This document shows, piece by piece, positions 35,201 through 41,981 of a DNA stretch of 64,000 nucleotides. A program made the position numbers and the translations under genes. The first letter of the stretch is position 1; each line of letters begins with the position of its first letter. Source of the DNA: Caldora sp965222765 (lineage in GTDB: Bacteria; Cyanobacteriota; Cyanobacteriia; Cyanobacteriales; Coleofasciculaceae); NCBI GenBank assembly GCA_965222765.1, contig CBDCVG010000025.1, positions 1-64,000 of the forward strand, given 5' to 3'. Under the pieces are notes generated by a model. It was not told the DNA's origin and did not search any database. It saw only the letters and a list, made by a program, of their open reading frames with translations.

Positions 35201-36401
35201 AGCGTTGTAGAGCAGTCCAAGCATAGTGAAAGGCAAACCAGGTTTTACCTGTACCAAATTCTCCCAAAACCGAGAGATGCTCCTTAGCTGGATCATCTAA
35301 CCACAAGTCAACATAGCCATCAATCCAACCATCCCGTTGATCATAACGACTAACTGCCAGCCTTTGCTTGCTCACCGGGTCAAATTCTTCTTTGGTGCAA
35401 GCAAGAGGCACATACATTTGGTCGATATCTCTACCCTTGACCTCTGCCTCCAACCAAGTAATATAGTTACTAAAATCAGCCGTTTCATCTAATAACTCAT
35501 CAAAGGTATAGCAAAACAGGTGGCGATTTTCCCGCTTTTCCACCTCATCCCTGGCTGAGCGACTCAGGCGACGGGAGGTAACCAGCCAGCCTTCATCTGT
35601 TTTCTGCTCCTCCACCGACTGCCCGAGCGCCACCACATCCGCTAACTGTGCTTCTCCAGCAATACCCCGGACTAAAATACGGTCAAATCCCCTACGGGCG
35701 GGAATATTGATAATTTGCTCAAAATAATCCTCTTCCCAGACTTGATAAGGCTCAAAGCGATAATCTAAGGTTTCAAACCAGCCTCGCAACTGCTGAGCTA
35801 ACACCAAAGCGCGACAAGAATGTTCCGTAGCTAACTCAGTCGCCTGGAGTGCCGGATAATTTTGTTGCAGTAGCTGAGCAATTTCTGTGCGAATCCCCTC
35901 AGCTGTAGGCAGTCTATCCAAACGCTGTTGTAGTTGACTAAGGCTTTGGTGAAGCTTACCCAACCGCTGATTAGTCAACACTTCCGCTGGAGTGCGGGTG
36001 CGCTTAGCTACTTCCACAAAAACCGCAACAAACTCGTAAAACTCCCGACGCGGATCAATCTCCAACTCCCGAATTGTATCCCCCAAGCAGTGCCAATCGA
36101 GAAATTGATCCGCTTCTTGGAGGAGCAAAGCAAAGTTATTTTGATCTAAAGCTTGGCGCAAAGCTTGTTGAATCTCCTTTTGCCGGAACAGTTCCAGAAC
36201 CGGCTCCGGCTTACCAATACCATACTCAACCAGAGCATATTGATAAACCCCAGTAAAATCAGCAGGAGGATGGTCCGGATTAAGGTTAAACTTTTGGAGA
36301 ATTTTAATTACAAGTTCGTGACGCTCCAGCTTATTTTTAACTAAAGGAGTAGCAGAACCTGCAATTGTGGTAATTGCCTTGATAAGTGGGTCAAGGTTCA
36401 T
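32220..36401 (-). CDS. STAND NTPase with pentapeptide and WD40 repeats (3' part cut off by insertion)
   Basis: 1393 codons before TAG. N-terminal helical module (residues 1-190), then a restriction-like segment (about 215-300: RRGFDRILVRGIAGEAQLAD), then a NACHT-type NTPase: Walker A GEFGTGKT at 380-387 and Walker B LLLIFDGFDEM around 460-469. Then about residues 850-910: a foreign stretch LTPPTPLPYEGRG, a second GESYSPLLAGEGQGE, and pentapeptide-like AVIKGADFANASLHDVNLAE. From about residue 920 there are 12 WD40 repeats, most as GHTNVVRSVDFSCDGQTLAS. Two more lie beyond the insertion, for 14 in all (two seven-bladed propellers). STAND proteins are stress or pathogen sensors that oligomerise on ligand binding. 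No export signal. Confidence 0.85.
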   Translation of the reverse strand: MNLDPLIKAITTIAGSATPLVKNKLERHELVIKILQKFNLNPDHPPADFTGVYQYALVEYGIGKPEPVLELFRQKEIQQALRQALDQNNFALLLQEADQFLDWHCLGDTIRELEIDPRREFYEFVAVFVEVAKRTRTPAEVLTNQRLGKLHQSLSQLQQRLDRLPTAEGIRTEIAQLLQQNYPALQATELATEHSCRALVLAQQLRGWFETLDYRFEPYQVWEEDYFEQIINIPARRGFDRILVRGIAGEAQLADVVALGQSVEEQKTDEGWLVTSRRLSRSARDEVEKRENRHLFCYTFDELLDETADFSNYITWLEAEVKGRDIDQMYVPLACTKEEFDPVSKQRLAVSRYDQRDGWIDGYVDLWLDDPAKEHLSVLGEFGTGKTWFAFHYAWTALQRYLQAKQRGIQRPRLPLVITLRDYSKALNVENVLAGFFFSKHNIRINSEVFDQLNRMGKLLLIFDGFDEMAAKVDRQQMINNFWELAKVVVPEGKVILTCRTEHFPEAKEGRALLNAELQASTVALTGETPQFEVLELAKFDDEQIREVLSFQADESTVEKVMGNPQLLDLARRPVMTELILEALPEIEQGKPVDLSRVYLYAVRRKMERDITAERTFTSLADKLYFLCELSWEMLSNDEMSLNYRLFPDRIRRLFGSVVQEEKDLDHWHYDMMGQSMLVRNAEGDYTPAHRSLLEFFVAYKLAAELGVLAADFTELAQAQSGLDSSAAPQNYTWSDYFQREVDENGEVIAIAPLKGFVSESLAQLRETVGKGVLTKAVLDLIVPMNLTPPTPLPYEGRGELDKGTGESYSPLLAGEGQGERSKSALLETLEATRGKTEEEVGYVGGNAATLLVKLDKNAIVSKDLSRAVIKGADFANASLHDVNLAEANLADCVFTQTFGSIHSVAFSPNGKILATSDSLGDIRLWRIADGKQIFICKGHTYSVRSLVFSCDGQTLASVSSDRTVKLWDIHTGQCLNTLQGHTNRVMSVDFSCDGQILASGSEDHTIKLWDIHTGQCLNTLQGHTSVVRSVDFSCDGQTLASSSEDHTVKLWDIHTGQCLNTLQGHTNVVRSVDFSCDGQTLASGSLDCTVKLWDIHTGQCLKTLQGHTNRVRSVAFSCDGQTLASGSEDHTVKLWDIHTGQCLNTLQGHTNVVRSIAFSCDGQTLASGSEDYTVKLWNIHTGNCSNTLQGHTCWVQSIAFSPNDQTLASNENYTVKLWNIDTDQCLNTLQGHTHWVRSVAFSPNGQILATGSMDNTLKLWDVCTGQCLNTLQGHTSWLVTIAFSPDGQILASGGEDHTIKLWDIHTGQSLNTLQGHTKPIYSIAFRPNGKNIASGSRDHTVKLWNIHTGQCLNTLQEHTSHVRTVTFSPDGKTLVSGAEDQTLKLWNIETGK
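33935..34050. repeat. In-frame palindromic repeats inside the STAND-WD40 gene
   Basis: Two GC-rich palindromes of the CCCCTCTCC/GGAGAGGGG and CCCTTCCCTC/GGGAAGGGG type. They are translated into LTPPTPLPYEGRGELDKG and GESYSPLLAGEGQGERSK. The reading frame stays open through both, so the protein carries about 38 extra residues between NTPase and pentapeptide region. Related palindromes occur at 13995-14110. Confidence 0.75.
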
Positions 36402-36888
36402 CTAAGAATTAAGAATTAAGAATTAAGAATTAAGAATGAGTAAGTGATTCTATATTCTTCATTCTACCTTCGTAATTTTTTGAGAAGTCCAACAGTCGTA
36501 GTTCCAGGTGTAGGAAAAGTTAGGATTACTCGAACCCTGGTGAAAGATCAGTTTTTGCAAGAGCCGTCCTTATGCCCGCAAGTTGCCGATTCTCATCGTA
36601 TTAATATAGTAAAAGGGCGATCGGGAAGAGGAGAAGTTTAATTAACTATGATAGCATGATTTCGTTCCAACTCGACGATCTAAGGTACTTAATTAGTGTT
36701 ATAAGCGATCGCATCAACTTTTGTGTAACAAATCCATAGTTAGTGTTGGGTTTCACTACGTTCCACCCAACCTACTACCTAATCACATCGAGATTCTTCA
36801 CTCCGCTATCGCTCCGTTCAGAATGACAGATTGAAGTGTAGCTGCATGATAAAAGAATGGGCTTCCCGCCGCTTTCGGTGAAGCGCTA
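36402..36888. other. Intergenic segment with repeats
   Basis: It begins with GAATTAAGAATTAAG repeats (36402-36440) and contains a TTGGGTTTCACTACG hairpin repeat (36745) and one GCGATCGC. The stretch 36490-36640 is open in one frame (VVVPGVGKVRITRTLVKDQF) and has a codon-like look, but I do not recognise it and it has no ribosome site. It may be a gene fragment. Confidence 0.4.
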
Positions 36889-36937
36889 TAATTGGTTCTA
36901 ATTGGACATAATTGGTTTTTCTTGGTCAAATAATTGG
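36889..36937 (+). promoter_or_regulatory. Phased TAATTGG decamers before the fic gene
   Basis: TAATTGG occurs at 36889, 36899, 36909 and 36931, with TTCTTGG at 36919. The first four lie exactly 10 bp apart, one helical turn, and the last ends 6 bp before the ATG at 36943. This could be an operator for the C-terminal winged helix of the Fic protein or an arrayed tract. A function is not demonstrated. Confidence 0.4.
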
Positions 36938-36942
36938 CTAAA

Positions 36943-37998
36943 ATGACAATTATGGACATCAGCAGTTTGGAAATAACTCCCCAAATACTTAAACTCATCG
37001 CCGAAATTGATGAGTTTAAAGGTTCATGGCGAGCTTTAGGAACCCTGGCTCCTGAACGTCTTGCCGCCTTAAGAAAGGTTGCAACTATTGAAAGTATCGG
37101 TTCATCGACTCGTATTGAAGGCGCAAAGCTCAGCGATCGCCAAATTGAAACTCTACTGAGTAATATAGAGCAAAAATCTTTGACAACTCGTGATGAACAG
37201 GAAGTAGCTGGTTATGCAGAAGTAATGCAGATCTTGTTTGAAAGTTGGGAAATGATACCTCTGACTGAGAACTATATTAAACAACTACATTCGATACTGC
37301 TGCAATACAGTGATAAAGATGAAAGACATCGAGGTAACTATAAGCTAGTAGAGAATCATATTGAAGCATTTGACCAACAAGGTAAGAGTCTAGGAATTTT
37401 ATTCGTTACTGCTTCTCCTTTTGAAACTCCCTTGTTAATGGAAGAGTTAGTCTTTTGGAGTCGTAATGCTTTTGCCGAAAAGCTACTTCATCCCTTATTG
37501 ATTATTGGTATTTTTATTGTTCAGTTTCTGGCTATTCATCCGTTTCAAGATGGCAATGGTCGTCTTTCCAGAGTTTTGACGACATGGTTACTGTTAAAAA
37601 ATGGATATGCTTATGTACCTTATAGCTCTCTGGAAACTATAATTGAACAAAACAAAGATAGCTATTATTTAGCTTTAAGGCGTACCCAAAAGAGCTTAAA
37701 GACTGACAAGCCTAATTGGACAGCTTGGCTCCAGTTTTTTCTCCATTCTCTCAAACGACAAAAAGACCATTTAGTAGTCAAGCTAGATAGAGAACGGATC
37801 ATGCAAACTTCTCTACCAGAACTATCTGTTGAGATTTTAGAATTGGCTAAACAACATGGCAGAATTACCACAAGAGAGATTGAGAAATATACTCAAGCAA
37901 GCCGCAGCACAATTAAAGCAAGAATTAATGAACTCATAGAGATGAAAACATTAATGCGCCATGGCAAGGGACGGTCAACCTGGTATTCTCTTAAATAG
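36943..37998 (+). CDS. Fic family AMPylase-type protein with winged-helix C-terminus
   Basis: About 351 aa. The Fic motif HPFQDGNGRLSR starts at residue 199 (His is the catalytic base; the loop binds ATP/Mg). Residues 55-60 (S-T-R-I-E-G) match the inhibitory [S/T]xxxE[G/N] motif of self-inhibited Fic proteins, so E59 likely blocks ATP. The C-terminal segment RITTREIEKYTQASRSTIKA is a winged-helix DNA-binding domain, as in the large cyanobacterial Fic/DOC type. Fic enzymes transfer AMP to Ser/Thr/Tyr of target proteins; the target is unknown. The start is ATG 36943 (TTG 36934 and ATG 36952 are alternatives). The stop TAG lies at a family A element end (AGGCTTGCTGAATGAGT from 37997). Confidence 0.9.
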   Translation: MTIMDISSLEITPQILKLIAEIDEFKGSWRALGTLAPERLAALRKVATIESIGSSTRIEGAKLSDRQIETLLSNIEQKSLTTRDEQEVAGYAEVMQILFESWEMIPLTENYIKQLHSILLQYSDKDERHRGNYKLVENHIEAFDQQGKSLGILFVTASPFETPLLMEELVFWSRNAFAEKLLHPLLIIGIFIVQFLAIHPFQDGNGRLSRVLTTWLLLKNGYAYVPYSSLETIIEQNKDSYYLALRRTQKSLKTDKPNWTAWLQFFLHSLKRQKDHLVVKLDRERIMQTSLPELSVEILELAKQHGRITTREIEKYTQASRSTIKARINELIEMKTLMRHGKGRSTWYSLK

Positions 37999-38084
37999 GC
38001 TTGCTGAATGAGTAATATCAAGTTCGGATCATCACTTATAATTCCCTTCTTTTTGGGGCAGAAGTTCCTCTAATGCTCATTACT

Positions 38085-38918
38085 TTAAGGTAACCAAGGA
38101 TATTGACGAAAATCAGGTGGGCGCTTTTCTAGAAAAGCCTGTTTTCCTTCTGCTCCTTCTTCCGTCATGTAGTAAAGTAAAGTAGCATTACCAGCAAGTT
38201 CTTGGAGACCGGCTTGACCGTCGCAATCAGCATTAAAAGCAGCTTTCAAGCAACGGATGGCAATCGGGCTCTTTGTCAAAATTTCCTGGGCCCATTGGAT
38301 ACCTTCTGCTTCCAACTTTTCTACAGGCACAACACAGTTCACTAAACCCATATCCAAGGCTTGAGATGCTGTGTACTGACGGCAAAGGAACCAAATTTCT
38401 CGCGCTTTTTTTTGACCAACAATTCTGGCAAGATAACTAGCACCAAACCCGCCATCGAAACTGCCAACTTTTGGGCCAGTTTGACCAAAGATAGCATTGT
38501 CCGCAGCAATAGTTAAGTCACAAATCAAATGTAAGACATGACCACCACCAATCGCATACCCAGCTACCAGGGCAATCACCACCTTCGGCATGGAGCGAAT
38601 TAACCGTTGTAAATCCAGAACATTTAAGCGAGGAACGCCTTCATTATCCACATATCCAGCCTTACCTCGCACCGATTGATCCCCACCAGCACAAAAAGCA
38701 TATTTCCCATCGGTGTGAGGTCCTGCTCCAGTCAACAAGACAACACCAATCCGCGAGTCTTCACGAGCATCACAGAAAGCATCGTAGAGTTCAAATACGG
38801 TTTTGGGACGGAAAGCATTGCGTTTGTGAGGACGATTGATCGTGATTTTGGCAATACCGTCAGTTTTGTGATAGAAGATGTCTTCGTAGGTTTTAGTGGT
38901 TTGCCAGTCAATTTGCAT
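38085..38918 (-). CDS. menB: 1,4-dihydroxy-2-naphthoyl-CoA synthase
   Basis: 277 aa, crotonase fold. It contains RPHKRNAFRPKTVFELYDAF near the start, the oxyanion-hole segment AFCAGGDQSVRGKAGYVDNE, the GYAIGGGHVLHLICDLTIAA loop, and FGQTGPKVGSFDGGFGASYL, where Gln and Gly support the bicarbonate-dependent (type I) mechanism. The C-terminus FLEKRPPDFRQYPWLP is typical. It catalyses ring closure of o-succinylbenzoyl-CoA in the phylloquinone pathway, which serves photosystem I in cyanobacteria. It lies alone, in a housekeeping stretch with acylphosphatase next upstream. The start is ATG 38918. Confidence 0.95.
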   Translation of the reverse strand: MQIDWQTTKTYEDIFYHKTDGIAKITINRPHKRNAFRPKTVFELYDAFCDAREDSRIGVVLLTGAGPHTDGKYAFCAGGDQSVRGKAGYVDNEGVPRLNVLDLQRLIRSMPKVVIALVAGYAIGGGHVLHLICDLTIAADNAIFGQTGPKVGSFDGGFGASYLARIVGQKKAREIWFLCRQYTASQALDMGLVNCVVPVEKLEAEGIQWAQEILTKSPIAIRCLKAAFNADCDGQAGLQELAGNATLLYYMTEEGAEGKQAFLEKRPPDFRQYPWLP

Positions 38919-39014
38919 CGCAGTATCAAGTGTAGTTGCTATCTGAGTTTCCGCTAATTCAGGAACAACTGTACAGGATAATCTCTACCTTGTAAGCAAA
39001 ATTCTCAATTTTCA

Positions 39015-39335
39015 TTAACGTTTAATTTCAAATCCTTGCATTCCTTGAGGAGTTTCGTACTTAACCATAACATCATTAACCCCAGCATTTAATGGCCCAG
39101 TATGACACCAACGAACCATTGCTTCAACCGCAACCTGAGTCCCTTCAAAAACTGCTTCGACTCGTTTATCCAAAAGATTTCGCACCCAGCCACTTATTCC
39201 TAAATGCTTTGCCTGCAACATTGTAGAGTACCGATAGCCAACTCCTTGAACCCTTCCAGAAACGAAAACATGGGCACGGATTGACTCCAGTGGCATTGAT
39301 GAATTTGGCATTGACAAATCAGTAATTGACGACAC
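39015..39335 (-). CDS. acyP: Acylphosphatase
   Basis: 106 aa in this frame. Core: VSGRVQGVGYRYSTML with catalytic R35, and GWVRNL with N53, then the family ending KYETPQGMQGFEI. It hydrolyses acyl phosphates such as carbamoyl or acetyl phosphate; soluble, cytosolic. A methionine at residue 14 (MPLESIRAHVFVSG, 39296) gives 93 aa, which fits the family length better, so the true start may be 39296. It is followed downstream by menB, with about 95 bp between. Confidence 0.9.
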   Translation of the reverse strand: MSSITDLSMPNSSMPLESIRAHVFVSGRVQGVGYRYSTMLQAKHLGISGWVRNLLDKRVEAVFEGTQVAVEAMVRWCHTGPLNAGVNDVMVKYETPQGMQGFEIKR

Positions 39336-39407
39336 TAAAATCAGATTCTACTCAATTAAGACAGTAGAATTGCAAATAGTCACCCTTGTATCCCCATACT
39401 TAATATT

Positions 39408-39860
39408 ATGATCGCTCAACTTTTCAACATTGCCAATATCTTCGTTCTACCTTTCTGGTTGCTGATGATTGTGCTGCCTAGCTGGGGAGTGACTCGCAAA
39501 GTTATGACATCTTATCTTCCCTTTATGCCTTTGGTGGGTTTATATTTGTATTTGTTCATTAGCAGCATTACCCCAGAATCTGCCGCAGCTTTGTCTAATC
39601 CGCAGGTAGCTGATATTGCTCGATTTTTTGCTGACGAAACAGCAGCAGCTACTGGATGGGTACATTTTCTGGTGATGGATTTGTTTGTAGGACGCTACAT
39701 TTACTTAGAAGGTCAACGTACTGACACCTGGACAGTTCACTCTCTTCTCCTTTGCTTATTTGCCGGGCCTATGGGATTGTTATCCCATATTGTTACTGTT
39801 TGGATTACCCAAAGATTTGCTTCCCCTACTGAGTCGGATGCGGCAACTCTCCAAACCTGA
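39408..39860 (+). CDS. ABA4-like family membrane protein (DUF4281)
   Basis: 150 aa, with four hydrophobic segments: FVLPFWLLMIVLPSWGV, YLPFMPLVGLYLYLFI, WVHFLVMDLFVGRYIYL, and LLLCLFAGPMGLLSHIV. The WVHFLVMDLFVGRYIYLEG motif and the LFAGPMGLL loop are the hallmark of ABA4/DUF4281 proteins. Plant ABA4 is needed for neoxanthin formation, and cyanobacterial relatives are linked with carotenoid metabolism. The precise reaction here is inferred. It ends at a hairpin terminator shared with the sulfotransferase gene on the opposite strand. Confidence 0.85.
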   Translation: MIAQLFNIANIFVLPFWLLMIVLPSWGVTRKVMTSYLPFMPLVGLYLYLFISSITPESAAALSNPQVADIARFFADETAAATGWVHFLVMDLFVGRYIYLEGQRTDTWTVHSLLLCLFAGPMGLLSHIVTVWITQRFASPTESDAATLQT

Positions 39861-39883
39861 GGAATGTAACAGAAGTCGGCGGT

Positions 39884-39911
39884 CATCTCTATCCTTCTTA
39901 GGATAGGGATG
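39884..39911. terminator. Hairpin between convergent genes
   Basis: CATCTCTATCCT-TCTT-AGGATAGGGATG, a 12-bp stem with one G-T position, between the plus-strand ABA4-like gene and the minus-strand sulfotransferase-like gene. It can act in both directions. No long T-run is seen. Confidence 0.6.
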
Positions 39912-39913
39912 AG

Positions 39914-40507
39914 TTAATGACGAATACGAGCCTTGGCAGAAGCTAACAACTGCTTTATTGATTCAACCATTGAATCAATAAATACTAAAATTTTGTTTCT
40001 CGATGAATTATGCAAATAAGGGAATGGTTTCTTGGGAATTGACTTACCCAAGAATGGGCAAAGTACTTCCCAGCCCTGACCAGCTATAATATTAATTTTC
40101 AAAAAGTCCTGATGGCGATCGCGGAAGTACTCTTCAACTTTGGCAAGGTGGTGCTGGTATGCCTGTAGATATAATTTTTCATTAAAATCGGTACAGCCGA
40201 AACACTCTTGCCTGATTTCTAGCATCCTAGCATCTGGGTTTGAGTGAGCTAGGTGTTTTTCGCAGGAAGTCAACCAACTATTAATATCCCGTTCTGTCCA
40301 AACGAACTTTGAGCCAGGATATTTTTGATCCAAAGTTTCTAGCCACAGCAAAATTGTGATATCAGTGGCAGCTCTGAATCCTTTGATCTCCTCGAAATAT
40401 AGAGGATAGTGAATCGTCTTATAGCCCAAAATACCTAAGGCTTGAGCTAGGGAAGTTGTTCCTGTTCGACTCAATCCTATTCCCCAGACATACTTCGCTG
40501 CTTTCAT
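39914..40507 (-). CDS. Sulfotransferase family protein
   Basis: 197 aa. Starts KYVWGIGLSRTGTTSLAQAL, with the P-loop-like 5'-PSB element (GLSRTGTTSL) that binds the PAPS phosphate, and continues GYKTIHYPLYF, FVWTERDINSWLTSCEKHL and INIIAGQGWEVLCPFLGK. This pattern is typical of the small sulfotransferase family found in bacteria, with the substrate unknown. The C-terminus is basic and may be a linker. Convergent with the ABA4-like gene. Length is short but complete for this subfamily. Confidence 0.85.
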   Translation of the reverse strand: MKAAKYVWGIGLSRTGTTSLAQALGILGYKTIHYPLYFEEIKGFRAATDITILLWLETLDQKYPGSKFVWTERDINSWLTSCEKHLAHSNPDARMLEIRQECFGCTDFNEKLYLQAYQHHLAKVEEYFRDRHQDFLKINIIAGQGWEVLCPFLGKSIPKKPFPYLHNSSRNKILVFIDSMVESIKQLLASAKARIRH

Positions 40508-40704
40508 GATTATCGAGGCAATGCAAAAAGTCTAATGTTCAAAAATTGACAATGGACAATGGACAATGGACAATTACCTCTTCAATCAAGAAAAAAGATT
40601 GATAATTAGAAAAAATTGTAATTATTTTCTCGGAGAAAGGAGAGGTCTTAAACCAAATTAATCAATTATCAATTATCAATTATCAATTATCAATTATCAA
40701 TTCC

Positions 40705-41493
40705 CTAAGCTGATTGCCTTTGGGCTATTTCTTCACGCAGAGTCAAAATTTCCACACCATCGGGAGTAACTGCAAGTGTATGCTCAAATTGAGCTGAAAG
40801 TTTGCGATCAAGAGTGAGTGCTGTCCACTTATCAGCCATAACCTCCACTTCCCAGGTACCTTCATTAATCATCGGCTCAATGGTAAATACCATACCAGTA
40901 CGGAGTTTCTTACCCTTGCCTCGCTTGCCATAATGGGGAATCTGGGGAGCTGTATGGAAAATCCTACCAACTCCATGGCCGACAAAATCTCGTACTACTG
41001 AAAATCCATGAGGTTCAGCATATTCCTGAATTGCTGCACCAATATCTCCAATCCTTGCCCCTGGTTTAACTACTGCAATTCCCCGCATCATACATTCGAG
41101 GGTAACATCTACCAACTTTTTGGCTAAGGGCGAGGGGGTACCCACAAAGAAAGTTTTGGAAGTATCCCCATGGAAACCATCAACAATTGGGGTGACATCA
41201 ATATTGATAATGTCTCCATCTTGGAGAATTTGCTTCTGGTTGGGGATGCCATGACAAACAACTTCGTTGACACTAGTGCAGATAGATTTGGGAAAGCCGT
41301 TGTAGCCAAGGGGAGCGCTTTTGGCTCCATGAGCTTTAGTCCAACGCTCTGCTTCATCGTTGAGTTCCTGAGTGCTGACTCCTGGCTTCACCATTGGTTC
41401 CAGGTGATCTAAAAGTTCTGCTGCCAAGCTTCCAGCCCGACGCATTTTCTCAATTTCTCTACTTGATAAAATAGTAATTCGTTCAGATGCCAT
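40705..41493 (-). CDS. map: Type I methionine aminopeptidase
   Basis: 262 aa. Metal ligands visible: D99 and D110 (IINIDVTPIVDGFHGDTS), H173 (VGHGVGRIFH), E206 (FTIEPMIN) and E237 (QFEHTL); H81 is the substrate-side histidine (VCHGIPN). It removes the initiator Met from nascent proteins. The start ATG at 41493 is preceded by a gap to the formylglycine-type gene on the other strand. Cyanobacteria usually have several map copies; this one is the short type without zinc finger. The downstream region 40508-40704 is ATAATTGA-type repeat DNA and holds nothing else recognisable. Confidence 0.95.
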   Translation of the reverse strand: MASERITILSSREIEKMRRAGSLAAELLDHLEPMVKPGVSTQELNDEAERWTKAHGAKSAPLGYNGFPKSICTSVNEVVCHGIPNQKQILQDGDIINIDVTPIVDGFHGDTSKTFFVGTPSPLAKKLVDVTLECMMRGIAVVKPGARIGDIGAAIQEYAEPHGFSVVRDFVGHGVGRIFHTAPQIPHYGKRGKGKKLRTGMVFTIEPMINEGTWEVEVMADKWTALTLDRKLSAQFEHTLAVTPDGVEILTLREEIAQRQSA

Positions 41494-41599
41494 TAGTTTT
41501 TCTGTTTTTGCTTGCTCCCTACCTGGGGAAATTTATCCATAAGTTAACTTTACCTTGATTGCTCCAGCTACCCCAATACTGTTAGGAGAACACTTCCAA

Positions 41600-41944
41600 A
41601 TGCCAACTAATCCTAAAGAAGAAGATAATTCGCCCTCATCAGATGATGTTGTTTTAGGCGGTGAAACACCTCTACTCGTAGACGGTTTAGTCCTAGGAGG
41701 AATCGAAGGAGTTAAGCGGCGCTTAGCTGTTGCCACTGTTGAGCAACGGCTTGCTGCTCTCTCTGATGCCCTCAATTACGGGGAAGCGGGCGTAGAGTTA
41801 ATACTGCAAGCTTTGCAGGATGAATCACCCCAGGTGCAGTATGCTGCCTACTTTTTGCTCAAGGATCGTGATTCTTCCAAGCTTAACAGGCAGTTAAGCG
41901 ACTATTTACCTTGGTTTCAATTATGCAATCCCTGGAAAATTTGA
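41600..41944 (+). CDS. Formylglycine-generating-type protein, first part (shifted after a deletion)
   Basis: 115 codons from the ATG at 41600. Segment VKRRLAVATVEQRLAALSDALN with ALQDESPQVQYAAYFLLKDR forms a HEAT-like module. The frame then reads LPWFQLCNPWKI and stops. Compared with the second module in the downstream frame (42640-42910), about 60 codons (VVTVDAQGVVNSRSTKQAQF ... FLMGSP) are missing at this point, and the following SPQHQVTVKSFFM is in another frame. Therefore this is the 5' part of a gene whose first SUMF-like domain lost its start. The ribosome site AGGAG lies at 41582. Confidence 0.7.
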   Translation: MPTNPKEEDNSPSSDDVVLGGETPLLVDGLVLGGIEGVKRRLAVATVEQRLAALSDALNYGEAGVELILQALQDESPQVQYAAYFLLKDRDSSKLNRQLSDYLPWFQLCNPWKI

Positions 41945-41981
41945 CAGTCCGCAGCATCAAGTCACGGTTAAATCCTTCTTT

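Noticed and set aside
36444..36641. 65-codon frame with VVVPGVGKVRITRTLVKDQF
   Set aside because: Looks protein-like but has no recognised family and no ribosome site; noted in the intergenic entry only.
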